Below are positions 22,581 to 33,019 of a DNA stretch of 64,000 nt, piece after piece. Position numbers and translations under genes: made by a program. Position 1 is the first letter of the stretch; every line of letters begins with the position of its first letter. Source of the stretch: Monoplex corrugatus (Eukaryota; Mollusca; Gastropoda; Littorinimorpha; Ranellidae); assembly GCA_030674185.1 (NCBI GenBank), contig CM060312.1, forward strand, positions 26,029,300 to 26,093,299, written 5' to 3'. The notes beneath the pieces were generated by a model that was given only the letters and a program-made list of their open reading frames with translations, searched no databases and was not told the DNA's origin.

Positions 22581-22750
22581 CTCTGAATATTTCCACTAAA
22601 TTTATTCTCTTCACAGCTGAAATCCTGCTAACTTTGTGCACATGACAAATAGTCTTTTTTTTTTTCTTTCATTTTTGCTTTCAAATGAACATAAACAAAT
22701 TAGTAAATTTTTTGTCAACAAAAACAATGCACAACAGTGAACTATTGTTT

Positions 22751-22835
22751 TTAACCCTTTCAATTCCTTAGATTATCCACCAGCTTTTCTGGAAAAATTG
22801 AAAAGCAGGTAGGATGAGGGTCAGAAGGTGAAGGC
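22751..22835. mobile_element. TTAA-ended hairpin MITE, copy 1
   Basis: Begins TTAACCCTTTCAATTCC and folds: the arm ending in ATCCACCAGCTTTTC (to 22789) faces GAAAAGCAGGTAGGATGAGG after a 10-base loop, with several mismatches. The same arm (CTATCCACCAGCTTC) forms the palindrome at 49362-49440. TTAA borders are typical of piggyBac-type MITEs. Confidence 0.5.
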
Positions 22836-22839
22836 TCCT

Positions 22840-24325
22840 GAAGCTGAAGAAATTTTGCAGTTTGACTGGTAAAATCTGGGCATTTGGGGGCAACTTAGTT
22901 CCTTTTTACATAGCAATTGACAAGACCACAATTCATGTCAAAATGGCATGAATGTTGTCAGGGTTCTTTCCTCTCCGTCCAAAAAATTCCACTCACCATC
23001 ATCATATTTAGAACCACCAGCACAGACATTCAGGCTGAAAGTTTCCCCAGCCACAAAACAATATTTAAATGTACCAAGATGTAACTTTATCTGTATGACA
23101 CATCATGCATGTTCACACTATGACCAGACACATAGGCTTAGAGTAATACAGGATGAAAAATGAGGGAAAATGTGACCAAAGTGGCAATGGTTTGAATTAG
23201 CAGCCTTTGTATGTATGTATGTGTATACACTAGAATATTTCCCAAGAAGACGTGGAAAACACACACAGAGACATATATCATATCCATCATTTTATATGTT
23301 CATTTGATTTGGTGCTGTTCAAAACGAAACCATTGTTGTGAGCAACGTTTGGAAGCATCCAAAAATACTTACAAGCTCCAAAATGAGCATCTGTAAGTAC
23401 AACTGATTTTCTTGATATTGTTGTTTAGAAAGACTATCTTGCACAAAAGATGATACTATCAATTCAAAAGGCTATGTTATCCAAAGACTATGTCGATATG
23501 AATCATCCAAATGCATTCACATAAATTCATAACAAACATCTGAATGAGCACACTGCAGAACTGTGATCACAGGGAAAAAATGTAAACAACAAAACAGCGA
23601 CACAGATCCCTGAAATTACATACACAGAAGAGGTAAGAAGATACAGTTTAAAAAAAGCACCTGAAATTGGCAGCTTAGCTTACACATAATCTCATTTTTG
23701 ATAATGTATGATATCTTGTAATCATGTTGAATAAGCCAGCTGACAAGTTTTAAATCAGAAATTATTTATTGTCACCATTCACTCTTTTTCTTATTGTTGC
23801 TTTAAGTCCAGCTGACTGCGTACAGCCATAGCAAGGCTATAACCACTTCAATACACATACAGTACTTCAACAGGAAAAAAAAATTAAGTACACATATCAA
23901 TGCATTCAAGCACATAATCTAAGGAGATGCCCCAGGCGTTGACCACTCAGTCCAATTTATCACACAGGGGATTTTAAAAAAATACCTGAATACAAATTTA
24001 AACATAACTAAGGACATTAAAACGAGTCTAAATTACCTAAAATTGCTTCTGCATATCTCACTTCCCTAGAGCTAAAAATGCACTTAATACATGTAGAAAA
24101 GTACATAAGACTTTATCAAACACATAAAGGTGAATGGACCAGCAAGGCAGAAAATGACAGGAAGAAATGACAGAAAGCAAAGGAACAAGGTAGAAACAAA
24201 GAGAGACAGAAAAGAGGAAATTCCTAGCACAGAATTTCTGGAAGGTGGGGATACTATTCATACTGAAAGAGCTCCTGGCATCCCCACAGGGGAACACCAT
24301 CCACTGAGAGAAACTGGTTACAGCA
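22840..24325. other. AT-rich intergenic DNA, nothing recognised
   Basis: Read in six frames; no domain, repeat family or long convincing ORF was found. It may hold part of a long 3' UTR or unrecognised old repeats. Confidence 0.6.
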
Positions 24326-24329
24326 ACAG

Positions 24330-25110
24330 ATCACTAAGACTGGGAGATTGTAGGTGCAAACCCAGACTGGTTCAAAATTTACTGTAGGATTTTTCTACCT
24401 CGACCGGCTCCAACCCAGAGTTGCGCATGCTGTGGACTAACAGGGAAGAATGACACCACACAGACATGTCTTATCTGTTTTGTGTGTGTGTAATTAAGTG
24501 TTGCTCCAATTTCCTGACCAACACTGCAGGTATGTGTGTCTCTCAGGCCTGGTTGATGCCAGGATATATTGAGTCCCATCACAGTCTCAATCCTAAATGA
24601 AACCCTATGGCATCAAAACCATCCTTTCCTATATCATGAAAATTATCCCAGATTCTGTGGCCTTTCACGTCTGGACAATGATCTCAATTTCATTTTTGTC
24701 ATCCACTTCAATGCGCGAGGCAAATTCAGGTTGGGGGGGGGGGGGGTCACTAGTGTCAGGGCTTTTTATAGTGCTGTGGTAGTGGTATCCTTGCCAATGG
24801 ATCTCTTACTTAGTTTTGCTCCAAGATTGACTGATGACTATCATTAGTACAGGGCTTTGTAAGGCAGTGCTCTCAGTAAGCTGGATCAGAAAAGGCATGG
24901 TTGAACTTCACTGAAGTGACCCAGCAACACTGCAGGGTCTCCTCCGGTGGGTGGCCTCATGGTGACTTGGCCTTTCTGGCTTCTGTGAGTTTCCTGGTAA
25001 CAGGACTTCAACTGAATGAACTACGGTTGGTGTTGTGTTGTGGAGCCAGAATGAGCAACATGGACTCAACATCACTGGGACAGCGAAAAAGTTGGGACAC
25101 ACAAAAAAAG
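24330..25110 (+). mobile_element. tRNA-headed SINE, family 3, copy 1
   Basis: Starts with a B-box-like GTAGGTGCAAACCC, then a body with CACTGCAGGTATGTGTGTCT and CTCAGGCCTGG, then GTCTCAATCCTAAATGAAAC, and a 3' block with GGCCTCATGGTGACTTGG. The same landmarks in the same order are found at 46035-46580 and 50490-50935. It contains a poly-G run at 24733-24746. Confidence 0.65.
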
Positions 25111-25289
25111 GAATTTACTGTGAATGAATAAATAAAGTGGCATACAGATCAAAAAGTGGTGTGAACTGCAATCAATTTAAAGAATCAACCCATGCCCATT
25201 CTAGCAACAGTTCAATCGTAGTTCTCAATGAGTATCTTGCAAATCATCAGTTAAAATAATATAATCATTCCATTTTCTAATTATAGCAC

Positions 25290-25390
25290 AAACAGTCCAT
25301 GTAAAGCATGCTTGTTGTACTGTACATTAAAAAAATCTGGGAAGGGGAGGGGGGTTGCCATGTACACATGAAAACAAACACACACACACA

Positions 25391-25428
<38 letters not shown>

Positions 25429-26190
25429 CGCAAGAAGTAACACAACTGGACATAGAAAAGTACAAGCATCAATCCTGCAATTTTGCAGATGTTTCTGAAA
25501 GAGACATGTTTTGAAACATTTTTCAAAAGCAAGCAGACAACTTTTCAGTTTTGTCTTAAAGACACCGGGAAAGACTTCCAAGTTGTTCAGCCAAAGCCAG
25601 ATTTCTTTCCGCATGTACCAGTAATTAATGAGAACTAACATATGATCAAGACAAAAGCTACTTGAGACCTGAAGATTTTAGAAAGTCTGAATGTTAGAAG
25701 GCATTCTGTCACATGGTTTTCCAATTTGGACACTGAAAGCAGAGTGTGGCAATATTATATTCAATTCATGCATTGATCGGAACATAACGTAGTTTTTGCA
25801 ACAGTGTTTTTGCACTGCACTATTTGGTCTCCCTGTAGGACAAGTGAAGCTGCACAGTTTCGGATTCAAGGGAGTCTGGACAGCTCATCATCAAAAAGCC
25901 CAGCGAAGACAGTATAACAACAGTCTATTCTAGACTGGAATGAAAGTCACGCACAGCCTGTTTGTGGCATCAGCAAAGAAAAACGGGCAGAGTTTGCTAA
26001 GTCTGTGTAGTTGGAGATACAGGATTCTGCTCAGGTGGTTAACATGAGCTTCAATGAACTGGGATTCATCAAAAAACACACTGATATTCCTTGCAGATCT
26101 GCAGAAGGTTATAGTATAGTCAGAAACAACCATGGTCTTTGAGGATACATTTTTTATGTTTGATTTGGTACCCACACTGACAGAGGCACA
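25290..26190 (-). mobile_element. L2/CR1-like LINE 3' end
   Basis: On the - strand the frame shows VGTKSNIKNVSSKTMVVSDY (the segment after the RT catalytic box), then HVNHLSRILYLQLHRLSKL and DATNRLCVTF, a decayed stretch, and the terminal EIWLWLNNLEVFPGVFKTKL block typical of L2/CR1 C-termini. The 3' side runs into (CA)n at 25378-25424. Several frames are needed. Confidence 0.7.
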
Positions 26191-26443
26191 GGCCCAAAAA
26201 ATGAACATGACGATTGAAGAAGAGACAGAGGCCAGGCAACTGGAAGAGATGATGGTCATGGAACAAGTATTTCAGGATCAAGAAGAGACTGAGAAAGCTG
26301 CCAGCTGGGAAGAAGCGTCTGATTCTGAAGAGGAAGATGTACATCTGACAGAACTAATCAAGCAAATCAACCAGTTGAGAGGAAACGGCATTCTATATGG
26401 GACTAGGGAGCACGTTAAATCAGAACGGATTCCATTTCCATAA
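26184..26443 (+). CDS. Unidentified acidic ORF, possible C-terminal exon or gene remnant
   Basis: An open frame directly beyond the 5'-truncated LINE end encodes about 87 residues ending in TAA at 26441-26443. It is Glu/Met rich with a likely coiled coil (IEEETEARQLEEMMVMEQVF), an acidic patch (ASDSEEEDVHLTELIKQINQ) and a basic end (LYGTREHVKSERIPFP). Codon use looks like real coding sequence. I do not recognise the protein. It could be the last exon of a host gene, an ORF1 piece of a retroelement, or a retrocopy fragment; a GATGAT-rich stretch after the stop resembles LINE tails. The first part of the longer frame (26132-26183) is antisense LINE. Confidence 0.35.
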
Positions 26444-26691
26444 GAGAGAAACTGGCAGCGATGATGATGATGACACAGTGACTGAGTGATGATGAAATGG
26501 AATAATACAGACTTTGTCACTGAATTTAACAACAGAACAAAGTTTAACTCATTTGACTGTTATGTCAATTTAAAATAGAGAAATCACCTGGTCACTTTTA
26601 CTAACCTCTTCTCAAAGGCTGAGTTTAGAGGCAGGGGATGGGGGTGAGGGGGGAAGGGAGAGAGAAAGATGCATTTATCTGTGTGAACTTT

Positions 26692-26836
26692 GGGGGGGGG
26701 GGGGGGGGGCTATAAGAAAAAAAAACTGGGCTATCAGAGTTCACTTAGCTGATAGCCAAGTTGGCTGAAATTTTTCGGGCTATAAGAAGAAAAAACTGGG
26801 CTACCAGAGTTCACTTAACTGGTAGCCAAGTTGGCT
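26692..26836. repeat. Two tandem 70-bp units, each with a 9-bp-stem hairpin, next to poly-G
   Basis: After a G run (26692-26709) a 70-bp unit occurs twice. Unit 1 has GGCTATCAG (26729-26737), an 11-base loop and CTGATAGCC (26749-26757). Unit 2 has GGCTACCAG (26799-26807), the same loop with one change, and CTGGTAGCC (26819-26827). The stem differs at one base pair, changed on both sides. No function known. Confidence 0.8.
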
Positions 26837-27213
26837 ATTGAGGCACTGATGCTTTTGATCCTCCCTGTACAAACAAATTTTAAAAAACAAATATATGTAT
26901 AGAGCTGCTCAAAATTGTAAAACAAACAGAAACACAAAATCACATTGCGGATTTCCTGACACTAACTAGAATTCACTGATTCAGTGATTCACTCTAACAG
27001 GTTACAATGTGCATTAATTTAACCTTTGCCATACTTTGAAGATGAAAAATCACCCACACTTGTATGTGTTCACCTTACATCTGTCACACAATTTGCATCA
27101 TCTCCATCTCCATAAAAAATTCTGACTTTTCCACGATAGGATTGATGCATCTCTTGCACCAAAATATGGATTGTTTATGAAAATAAATTTTTAAAAAAAC
27201 ATTATCTAACAAC

Positions 27214-27390
27214 AAAAGGAAATTTTTCTTCTAAAATTATGTTTAACCTAACATACTTACCGTGGCTCACTAATGCAATAAGCGGCAGCGGTTTGCCATT
27301 CCTGCCTCGTAAACAATAAAGTCCGAAAGGACCATAACTCTGAGAGTACTAGTGCCTTGTGCATGCGTAGACCAGTCCTCTTTTCAAGGA
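27214..27390 (-). repeat. DIRS element inverted terminal repeat (3' side)
   Basis: Contains CTTACCGTGGCTCACTAATG and CTCTGAGAGTACTAGTGCCT, repeated in inverse at 29258-29395. The outer 54 bp (27214-27268) have no match in the other terminal repeat but do match the internal complementary region. Confidence 0.85.
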
Positions 27391-27452
27391 AACCAAGACC
27401 TTGACTGTGGAATTGAAGAAACCAGGAAGGCAGGAGGGAGGGACTCTGCATA

Positions 27453-27520
27453 AGCCACGGTAAGTATGTTAGATTAAATGTAATTTTAGAAGAAAAATTT
27501 CCTTTTAATTACATATAGCA
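27453..27520 (-). repeat. DIRS internal complementary region
   Basis: AGCCACGGTAAGTATGTTAG through GAAGAAAAATTTCC is the reverse complement of the left outer end with three differences. It then runs into AATTACATATA, like the inverse of the right outer end. In DIRS-1 this region joins complements of both outer ends and is thought to template the element's circular form. Confidence 0.75.
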
Positions 27521-27545
27521 CTATACGGAAGGAGGGGATACCTGG

Positions 27546-28225
27546 TTATCGCCTGGAGGAATGAGACGAGTCACGGCATGTGGCAGAGATGGGGTGTTGA
27601 GCCACCACAGCTGAAACGATACCCCTGGATCCATTGTCGCGCAGACAGGAGACGTCACGCATGTAGAATTGAATGAATGTGCCCGTGGAACGCCAATACG
27701 TGGTGTCCAGGACACTCTGGATGCTGGCATTGTGAGTGATTGCCAGCGACGAAGCCCATGCTCTAATCTCATGAGGCCTCGGGGAGAAGACAGCCAAATA
27801 TGACCCGGCCTTGCATACACGGCCTTAATGACTTCCCTCAGCCATCAAGAGATTGATGCGCGTCTAATGTCCTTCTTATAACTTTGGTTGTAAGAGAGAA
27901 ACAGGTGGCGCTGCTTCTGGCAAGAAAGGTCGTCCTGAACGAGAGGAACTTGAGAGAACACTCCCTGATGGGCTCGTAAGGAGGAAGTCTCAGGGAGGAG
28001 AGGACGAGAAAAAGATCCCACGCCGGGATGCGGCGGGGAGTTCGGGCTTCCTGAAGAGAAGCCCCTCTGACAATATCCCAGGTCGTCCGCAAAGGAAGGA
28101 CCATCAGCTGGCTGATGGTGGCGCAGATGGCTGCCCTGTGTACCTTCACTGAAGAGGATGAAAGATTTTTCTCAGACGAAAGAAAGCCGAGGTAATTTGC
28201 CAACTGCAAGAGAGAGGGGGAGTGG
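27546..28225 (-). pseudogene. DIRS tyrosine recombinase remnant
   Basis: The N-terminal core-binding part reads LLQLANYLGFLSSEKNLSSS (near 28215-28155) and ASLQEARTPRRIPAWDLFLV, then PPYEPIRECSLKFLSFRTTF. The frame is lost near 27870, and the first catalytic Arg region is not visible. A second frame then gives PRPHEIRAWASSLAITHNAS (HxxR box), YWRSTGTF and FYMRDV, where the Tyr is in the position of the nucleophile. The C-terminal catalytic boxes are therefore recognisable, but the protein is frameshifted and lacks the middle. Confidence 0.75.
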
Positions 28226-28885
28226 GGTGACACCGCATTTGAGGAGCACCAAGAAAGCCAGGGGCGGGCAAGGCAGATGCCTGCGCCGGTGGGGCGCCGG
28301 GCATAAAGCTGCGCCACCAAGCATACCCTGCGGACGAGGCCGGAGGAAATCCCATAGATGGGAAGTGCTGCCATGGCGCCATGTACAGTGCCATGGGAGG
28401 CGTCATGGGCTGAGCCCATGGAGTCCCCGGACCCTGACCCCATGTAAAGGAGGGCCCAGCCCGCTGTTAATGGCCCTTGCGGGTCGGGGGTCTGCAATGC
28501 CCGAGGGGCCAACCCGCTGCAGGTCGCTTGGCATTTGCCAAGGCGACCATGCACTCTGTCCGGAATGGGACAGAGATGTTGGGGCTGGGGCACAAGCAGG
28601 CGGCGGGGGAGGAAGGGAGACAACTGGGGCAGACCTAGAATCTGATGCCCATAACAGAGGTGTTGTCTCCCTTGACCCGCCTGGCGAAGCAGGGGGTGAG
28701 CATTGTTCCAACAAAATGCTTGCCTTCCTGCCTCCCGAAGGAGACCCATGCCCGCGTCGCCCTTCAGCCATAGTGACTGAAATGGTAGCAGCAGAACACA
28801 GCTGAGCTATACACAGGGGGCGAGAAAAGAATAGACAGAACCACAGCTGAGTCAATGACCGTGAGGGGCTACGAGAAGGCCGCAA
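28150..28885 (-). pseudogene. DIRS gag-like remnant
   Basis: A GC-rich - strand region gives Pro/Ser/Gly/Met-rich low-complexity peptide in two frames: MAEGRRGHGSPSGGRK near 28772, then MTPPMALYMAPWQHFPSMGF at 28406. DIRS gag proteins have this composition. It runs straight into the recombinase N-terminus, so RT/RH and the methyltransferase-like region were deleted. Gag identity rests on composition and position only. Confidence 0.45.
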
Positions 28886-29639
28886 GATGACAACAACTCA
28901 ACAGAGCCACAGCTGAGTTGGGGGCTCGTGGTCACCGCAACAGAACTGCAGCTGAGTTGCGATGATGCTTTGAGACAGTAAGAGAGAGTAGACGAAGAAG
29001 GCGGAGGAGGGAGAGACAAAGATGAAAAGAGAGAGGGTTTTGGTGCACCGGGCAAACCACCAGTCTGCGGGTTTGAGAATTCAGCGGACGAAATCTTCTT
29101 AACCCTCGATTTGCCACCCAAACGCTTCACATAAGTTTCTCCCTTAACGAAAACATAGGCAAGGCAACAACAAAAAAACAGCAACGACAATCTATCGATT
29201 GCGAGAAAAGCAGAAATATACTCAGCTGCTCAGAGCATATGAGGCGAGCTGGAAAATGGCTGCCGAGAAAAGAGGACTGGTCTACGCATGCGCAAGGCAC
29301 TAGTACTCTCAGAGTTATGGTCGTTTCGGACTTTATTGTTTACGAGGCAGGAATGGCAAACCGTTGCCGCTTATTGCATTAGTGAGCCATGGTACAGTAT
29401 GTGTAATTAAATGCAAGATTTAAACGATCTCTACCATGAAATGGCCAAGAGATCAATACTGTACACAAATTCAGCTAACTGGGTGTAGTGAGCAATTTCA
29501 CTTTCAGTTTCTCAAGACGAAGTCTCCTTGCTCATAATGAACTTCATATGCACAGATCTTCTTCCATTGCAGTGCCTGTGGAAGAACATGTGCATCCAGG
29601 ATCACTTATACCACACTTTAAGACTCATACAGGATATAA

Positions 29640-29998
29640 CAGGAGAATACTAAAATACACTGGCCATGTGTCACGCAGCAAGAACACGGACCCCATGGCA
29701 GCTATCTTTCAAAGGAAAACAGGGGACAAAAAGGAAGAAAGGCAGACCTCCATCTCATACATCGAGAACATAACCAACATCAGTGCCCTAAGTATTCAAG
29801 ATTGTGTCCACAAAAGTCAAGACAGAGCAGCCTGGAGGGAGAAAGAGTGTCAAGGTGTGCAGTGTCCAGCACCGAACACGTGGTGTCCAACAGGCGAGAC
29901 AGAATATAAAGGACCAGTCTGCCTTCTTATCTGTTGGATTGACAGGACAGTCCATCATTACCGTTGTCGTCATCATCATCATTATTACTAAGCAATGA
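29640..29998 (+). mobile_element. LINE C-terminal fragment with (CAT)n tail
   Basis: The frame RRILKYTGHVSRSKNTDPMA continues to a decayed spacer and QDRAAWREKECQG, the usual end of RTE-like ORF2 proteins (GH..R then DR..WR). It ends with CGTCATCATCATCATTATTA. It belongs to the same broad group as the 36690-37115 fragment (shared NITNIS segment). Confidence 0.6.
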
Positions 29999-30329
29999 AC
30001 AGTAAAACTAAAACTGCAAGGCATGCTTCTCAGTATCAACCAGACAAAAAATCTATAGTGATGGAATCAAATATTTTGCCACCATACTATCTTCTCACAA
30101 ATTCCATGTAAAGTTCAGATTTTGATTGTACATAAATAACCATTTCTATATAAACAACCATCCTATTACATTGTAAAATTTACTAGTCTGCACTGAATCC
30201 TTCTGTTATATAAATAAAAAGATTACAACAAAATCTGTTAGTACAATGCAAAGCAGCAAACTACTCATCCACAAACTCCAAACTAGTAGTATTACTAGTA
30301 ACAAAAAATTTAAAAAATTAAAAAAAAGA

Positions 30330-30500
30330 ATAACAGGCCACAGGTACATGGCCACAGGTATTTGTATAACAGGCATAAGTTTTGTGCAGGCTTCAGGAGT
30401 CTGCCAGATAACAATAATACCAGTAATACTGGCAGATTTAGGCAGAGTGTTGCCCAAGTGTGATGAATTTCTCTTGTATGAACTACAAACTAAGAGTATT
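30330..30500 (+). repeat. Interspersed repeat, family 4, copy 1
   Basis: Contains TTTTGTGCAGGCTTCAGGAG and TCTGCCAGATAACAATAATA, then CTGGCAGATTTAGGCAGAGT. The same landmarks occur at 33740-33895 and 49625-49740. Two diverged direct repeats of about 30 bp (30265-30300 and 30477-30510) flank it and may be an old duplication. Confidence 0.5.
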
Positions 30501-30599
30501 ACCAATAACAATATGTACATTGAAAAAATGGCACTGTACACAATCGCATGCTCTCTGTGATTTCTGTTGCGGGAAGTAATAAGAGTTTACAAGTAATAA

Positions 30600-30803
30600 A
30601 GCAGTTTCTCATTGTAGTTACACATACACATACACAAAGTAACACACACACATCTCACACACACACACACACACATACAGACACACACGCACACACAACA
30701 CAACACATACAACACTACACAACAGCAACACACACACACACACACACACACACACCACACACACACACACCACACACACACAACACACACACACACACAC
30801 ACA

Positions 30804-30845
<42 letters not shown>

Positions 30846-30870
30846 CACACGCATGCACACACATGTATGT
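30600..30870. repeat. (CA)n microsatellite cluster
   Basis: About 230 bp of CA with ACA and CAACA interruptions. It lies roughly 160 bp beyond the YOD1 stop codon, so it could be transcribed in that gene's 3' UTR. Confidence 0.9.
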
Positions 30871-31036
30871 TTAAACACACACAAGTGAACGATTGCAGCA
30901 GCAATTTTAAATGATACCCTATTCTATTTCAACCATAATAACAAACTATCAATGCTCCTCAGAAGATACTCATTACAATATTTTGAAATTTTCATTTAAG
31001 CATGCAAACTAAGATATTAACACAATGCCATCTACT

Positions 31037-32049
31037 CTAAGACCTATACTCCCCATAGTTTTGATGCCCTGTACTGCGTGCATGCTGTTCAGCTTCCTTC
31101 TGACCCTTCAAGGGGATGCGGCAAACAAGACAACGCAATGAAAACTCAGCAATGTTGGTAAACTGTCCACTTGACTGCGCCTCACGAGCGATCTCCATAG
31201 CCTGAAGCATGGTAGCATCATCGCTGGTGCAAAACGTGTTTCCAAAATGGTCCCTGTGCTGTCGAGACTCTCCAGTACCAAAGGATCATAATGCACACCA
31301 TCATACAACAGAAAGATGCGATGGGAGAAGTTTTTGTCCTCTCCGAAACGATCAATCCGGGCAGACTGACAATCCACTACCGCTATCTCCGTCTCATAGT
31401 AGTTAGCAAGAATGGCTACTTCTATCCCCCCACCCAGGAGTCCTTGTTGAGAATCCATCTGACGTAGTCTTCATTGGGTCGGCCTAAAAAGCCATTAGAG
31501 TAAGTGTCCGGGTCACTGGTGACCACTCCAGCTATCAACTGCCGCAGCTCTTCAGCACTTTCATGATTGACTGTCCCGTCTGTCATAAGGGCATTGATGG
31601 AAGTGAAGAGACATGAATTATCAGCAGGTACCACTTTCCGCTGCAGAATACCCTTGGCACCTGATGCTATCTGCTGCTGTAAAAGTTGGTCCATTTTCTT
31701 AGTGCCGAATGGTTCTTCAGCCTGCATAGGAGCCTGAGCAGCAGAGTCCCCAGTCACAACAGAGTTGTCTTCATCAACAGTAATTTTATCCCCAGACCGC
31801 AGCTGGATCAGACAGGGTGCGAGAGATATCTGTGGTGTCGATGGCCTTGGGTGGAAAGCCGACCTTGACCTTCAGACGCCTGGCGGGAATGGTTGTTGCC
31901 TTCGAAACAGAGAAGAGAAGGTCACCAACAGTAGATGTCGGCATTAAATCTTCCAGTGACTTCAGACCAGCTTTCGTCTGGCAGCGAAGTTTTAGTGCAG
32001 CAGACATGTCTGTTTTTCTCCCCTTCTGAAGAATGTAGGTTCTGTTCAC
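31037..32049 (-). CDS. YOD1: YOD1/OTU1-like deubiquitinase, intronless, three frameshifts
   Basis: OTU-family cysteine protease that cleaves ubiquitin chains and works with p97/VCP in ER-associated degradation. The block covers the whole protein (about 337 residues; human YOD1 has 348). N-terminal UBX-like domain: LKLRCQTKAGLKSLEDLMPT through KVKVGFPPKAIDTTD. OTU domain: VVPADNSCLFTSI with the catalytic Cys codon at 31611-31613, then RIDRFGEDKNF and YDGVHYDPL with the catalytic His at 31291-31293. C-terminal C2H2 finger: LRCLVCRIPLKGQKEAEQHA and STGHQNYGEYRS, stop at 31037-31039. Reading through needs one extra base near 31806 and one missing base near both 31430 and 31235; no substitution stops were seen. 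A second ATG at 32007 is the more usual start. Assembly error, or a young pseudogene or retrocopy, remain possible. Confidence 0.8.
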
Positions 32050-32339
32050 TTTAGTTAGATGGCGTCAACCACACTCAGTTCAGCTTGAAATTTTTTTCCT
32101 GAACCTGAAACAAAAAACTGCTTTTGCAAATTGCAGTATGGATTTTAATAACAAGAACAACAATAATAATAATGATGATGATGGTAATGATGATAATGAT
32201 GATGGCGATGATAAGAAGAATGATAATAACTCTTGTATAGTGCTATTATCTAAACCCAACTGGACTCACAGCACATTATATATATATTATAATATACATA
32301 TGTATATATATAGATATAGATATACAGATAGATATAGAC

Positions 32340-32384
32340 AGAGATAGACAGATAGACGATAGATAGATAGATAGATAGATAGAC

Positions 32385-32474
<90 letters not shown>

Positions 32475-32492
32475 GTAGACAGATAGATAGAT
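32340..32492. repeat. (GATA)n microsatellite
   Basis: About 150 bp of GATA with GACA variants, preceded by TATA-rich sequence and by AAT and GAT runs (32155-32230). It lies about 290 bp upstream of the YOD1 start on that gene's promoter side. Confidence 0.95.
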
Positions 32493-32614
32493 AGACATGT
32501 ACAGCATCGAGAACTCAAGTTAATGGAAAGCTGACCACCTGCATCTTTGGTTGGCAAAAAATGCTGGGTGTTTTCCATATTTCCAAAAGCCAACCACTGA
32601 AATGATTTACAAAA

Positions 32615-32765
32615 TCTGTATTAGGTATAATCTGATATTTTGCATGTATATACACACTAAAGAGGTTTAGACACTGGTAGGTCTGCTCACACTTTCCTGA
32701 GACCTAGGAAAAATTTCCATCCTTTACCCACTAGGCAAAATTGTCCAGGCAGATCAAATCCAGGA
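32615..32765 (-). mobile_element. SINE family 1 fragment
   Basis: On the - strand it carries GGTAAAGGATGGAAATTTTT, GCAGACCTACCAGTGTCTAA and ACC, matching the body of the SINEs at 57815 and 13500. The tRNA head is only partly preserved (GGATTTGATCTG in place of the B box). Confidence 0.6.
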
Positions 32766-32867
32766 CCCTCTCTCTGTCTCTTCCCGCCCCGCCCCCCTCC
32801 CTCTTTCTTGTGAGACAGAAAACAAGCATGAATAGAGAGAGACAGATGAGAGAATGAGAGAGACATA

Positions 32868-32891
32868 CAGAGAGAGAGAGAAGAGAGAGAG

Positions 32892-32972
<81 letters not shown>
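32868..32972. repeat. (GA)n then (TG)n compound microsatellite
   Basis: GAGA repeats pass into about 75 bp of TG. Confidence 0.95.
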
Positions 32973-33019
32973 TAAGTACAATGGTACAACTGTATGATTA
33001 TGATTTATCATGGTTATAT

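Larger units (their letters stand above)
27214..29408 (-). mobile_element. DIRS-like tyrosine-recombinase retroelement, internally deleted
   Basis: A 2.2-kb element with DIRS-1 architecture on the - strand. Inverted terminal repeats lie at about 27262-27385 and 29258-29395; they share more than 110 bp with few mismatches. Between the recombinase remnant and the left repeat, at 27453-27520, is an internal complementary region: its first part is the inverse of the outermost left end (27214-27268), and its next bases (AATTACATATA) resemble the inverse of the outermost right end (AATTACACATA). Inside are a Pro/Ser-rich gag-like region and a tyrosine recombinase remnant. The reverse transcriptase, RNase H and methyltransferase-like regions of full DIRS elements (about 5-6 kb) are absent. 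It sits between the acyltransferase-like gene and YOD1. Confidence 0.8.

Noticed and set aside
28158..28805. 215-residue + strand frame in the GC-rich DIRS interior
   Set aside because: Antisense of the gag and recombinase frames; GC-rich DNA leaves open frames on both strands.
27262..29395. A cut-and-paste DNA transposon with terminal inverted repeats
   Set aside because: The recombinase boxes and the third complementary region fit DIRS; no DDE transposase is seen.
32250..32507. Tyr-Leu-Ser-Ile repeat protein
   Set aside because: Reading of the GATA microsatellite.
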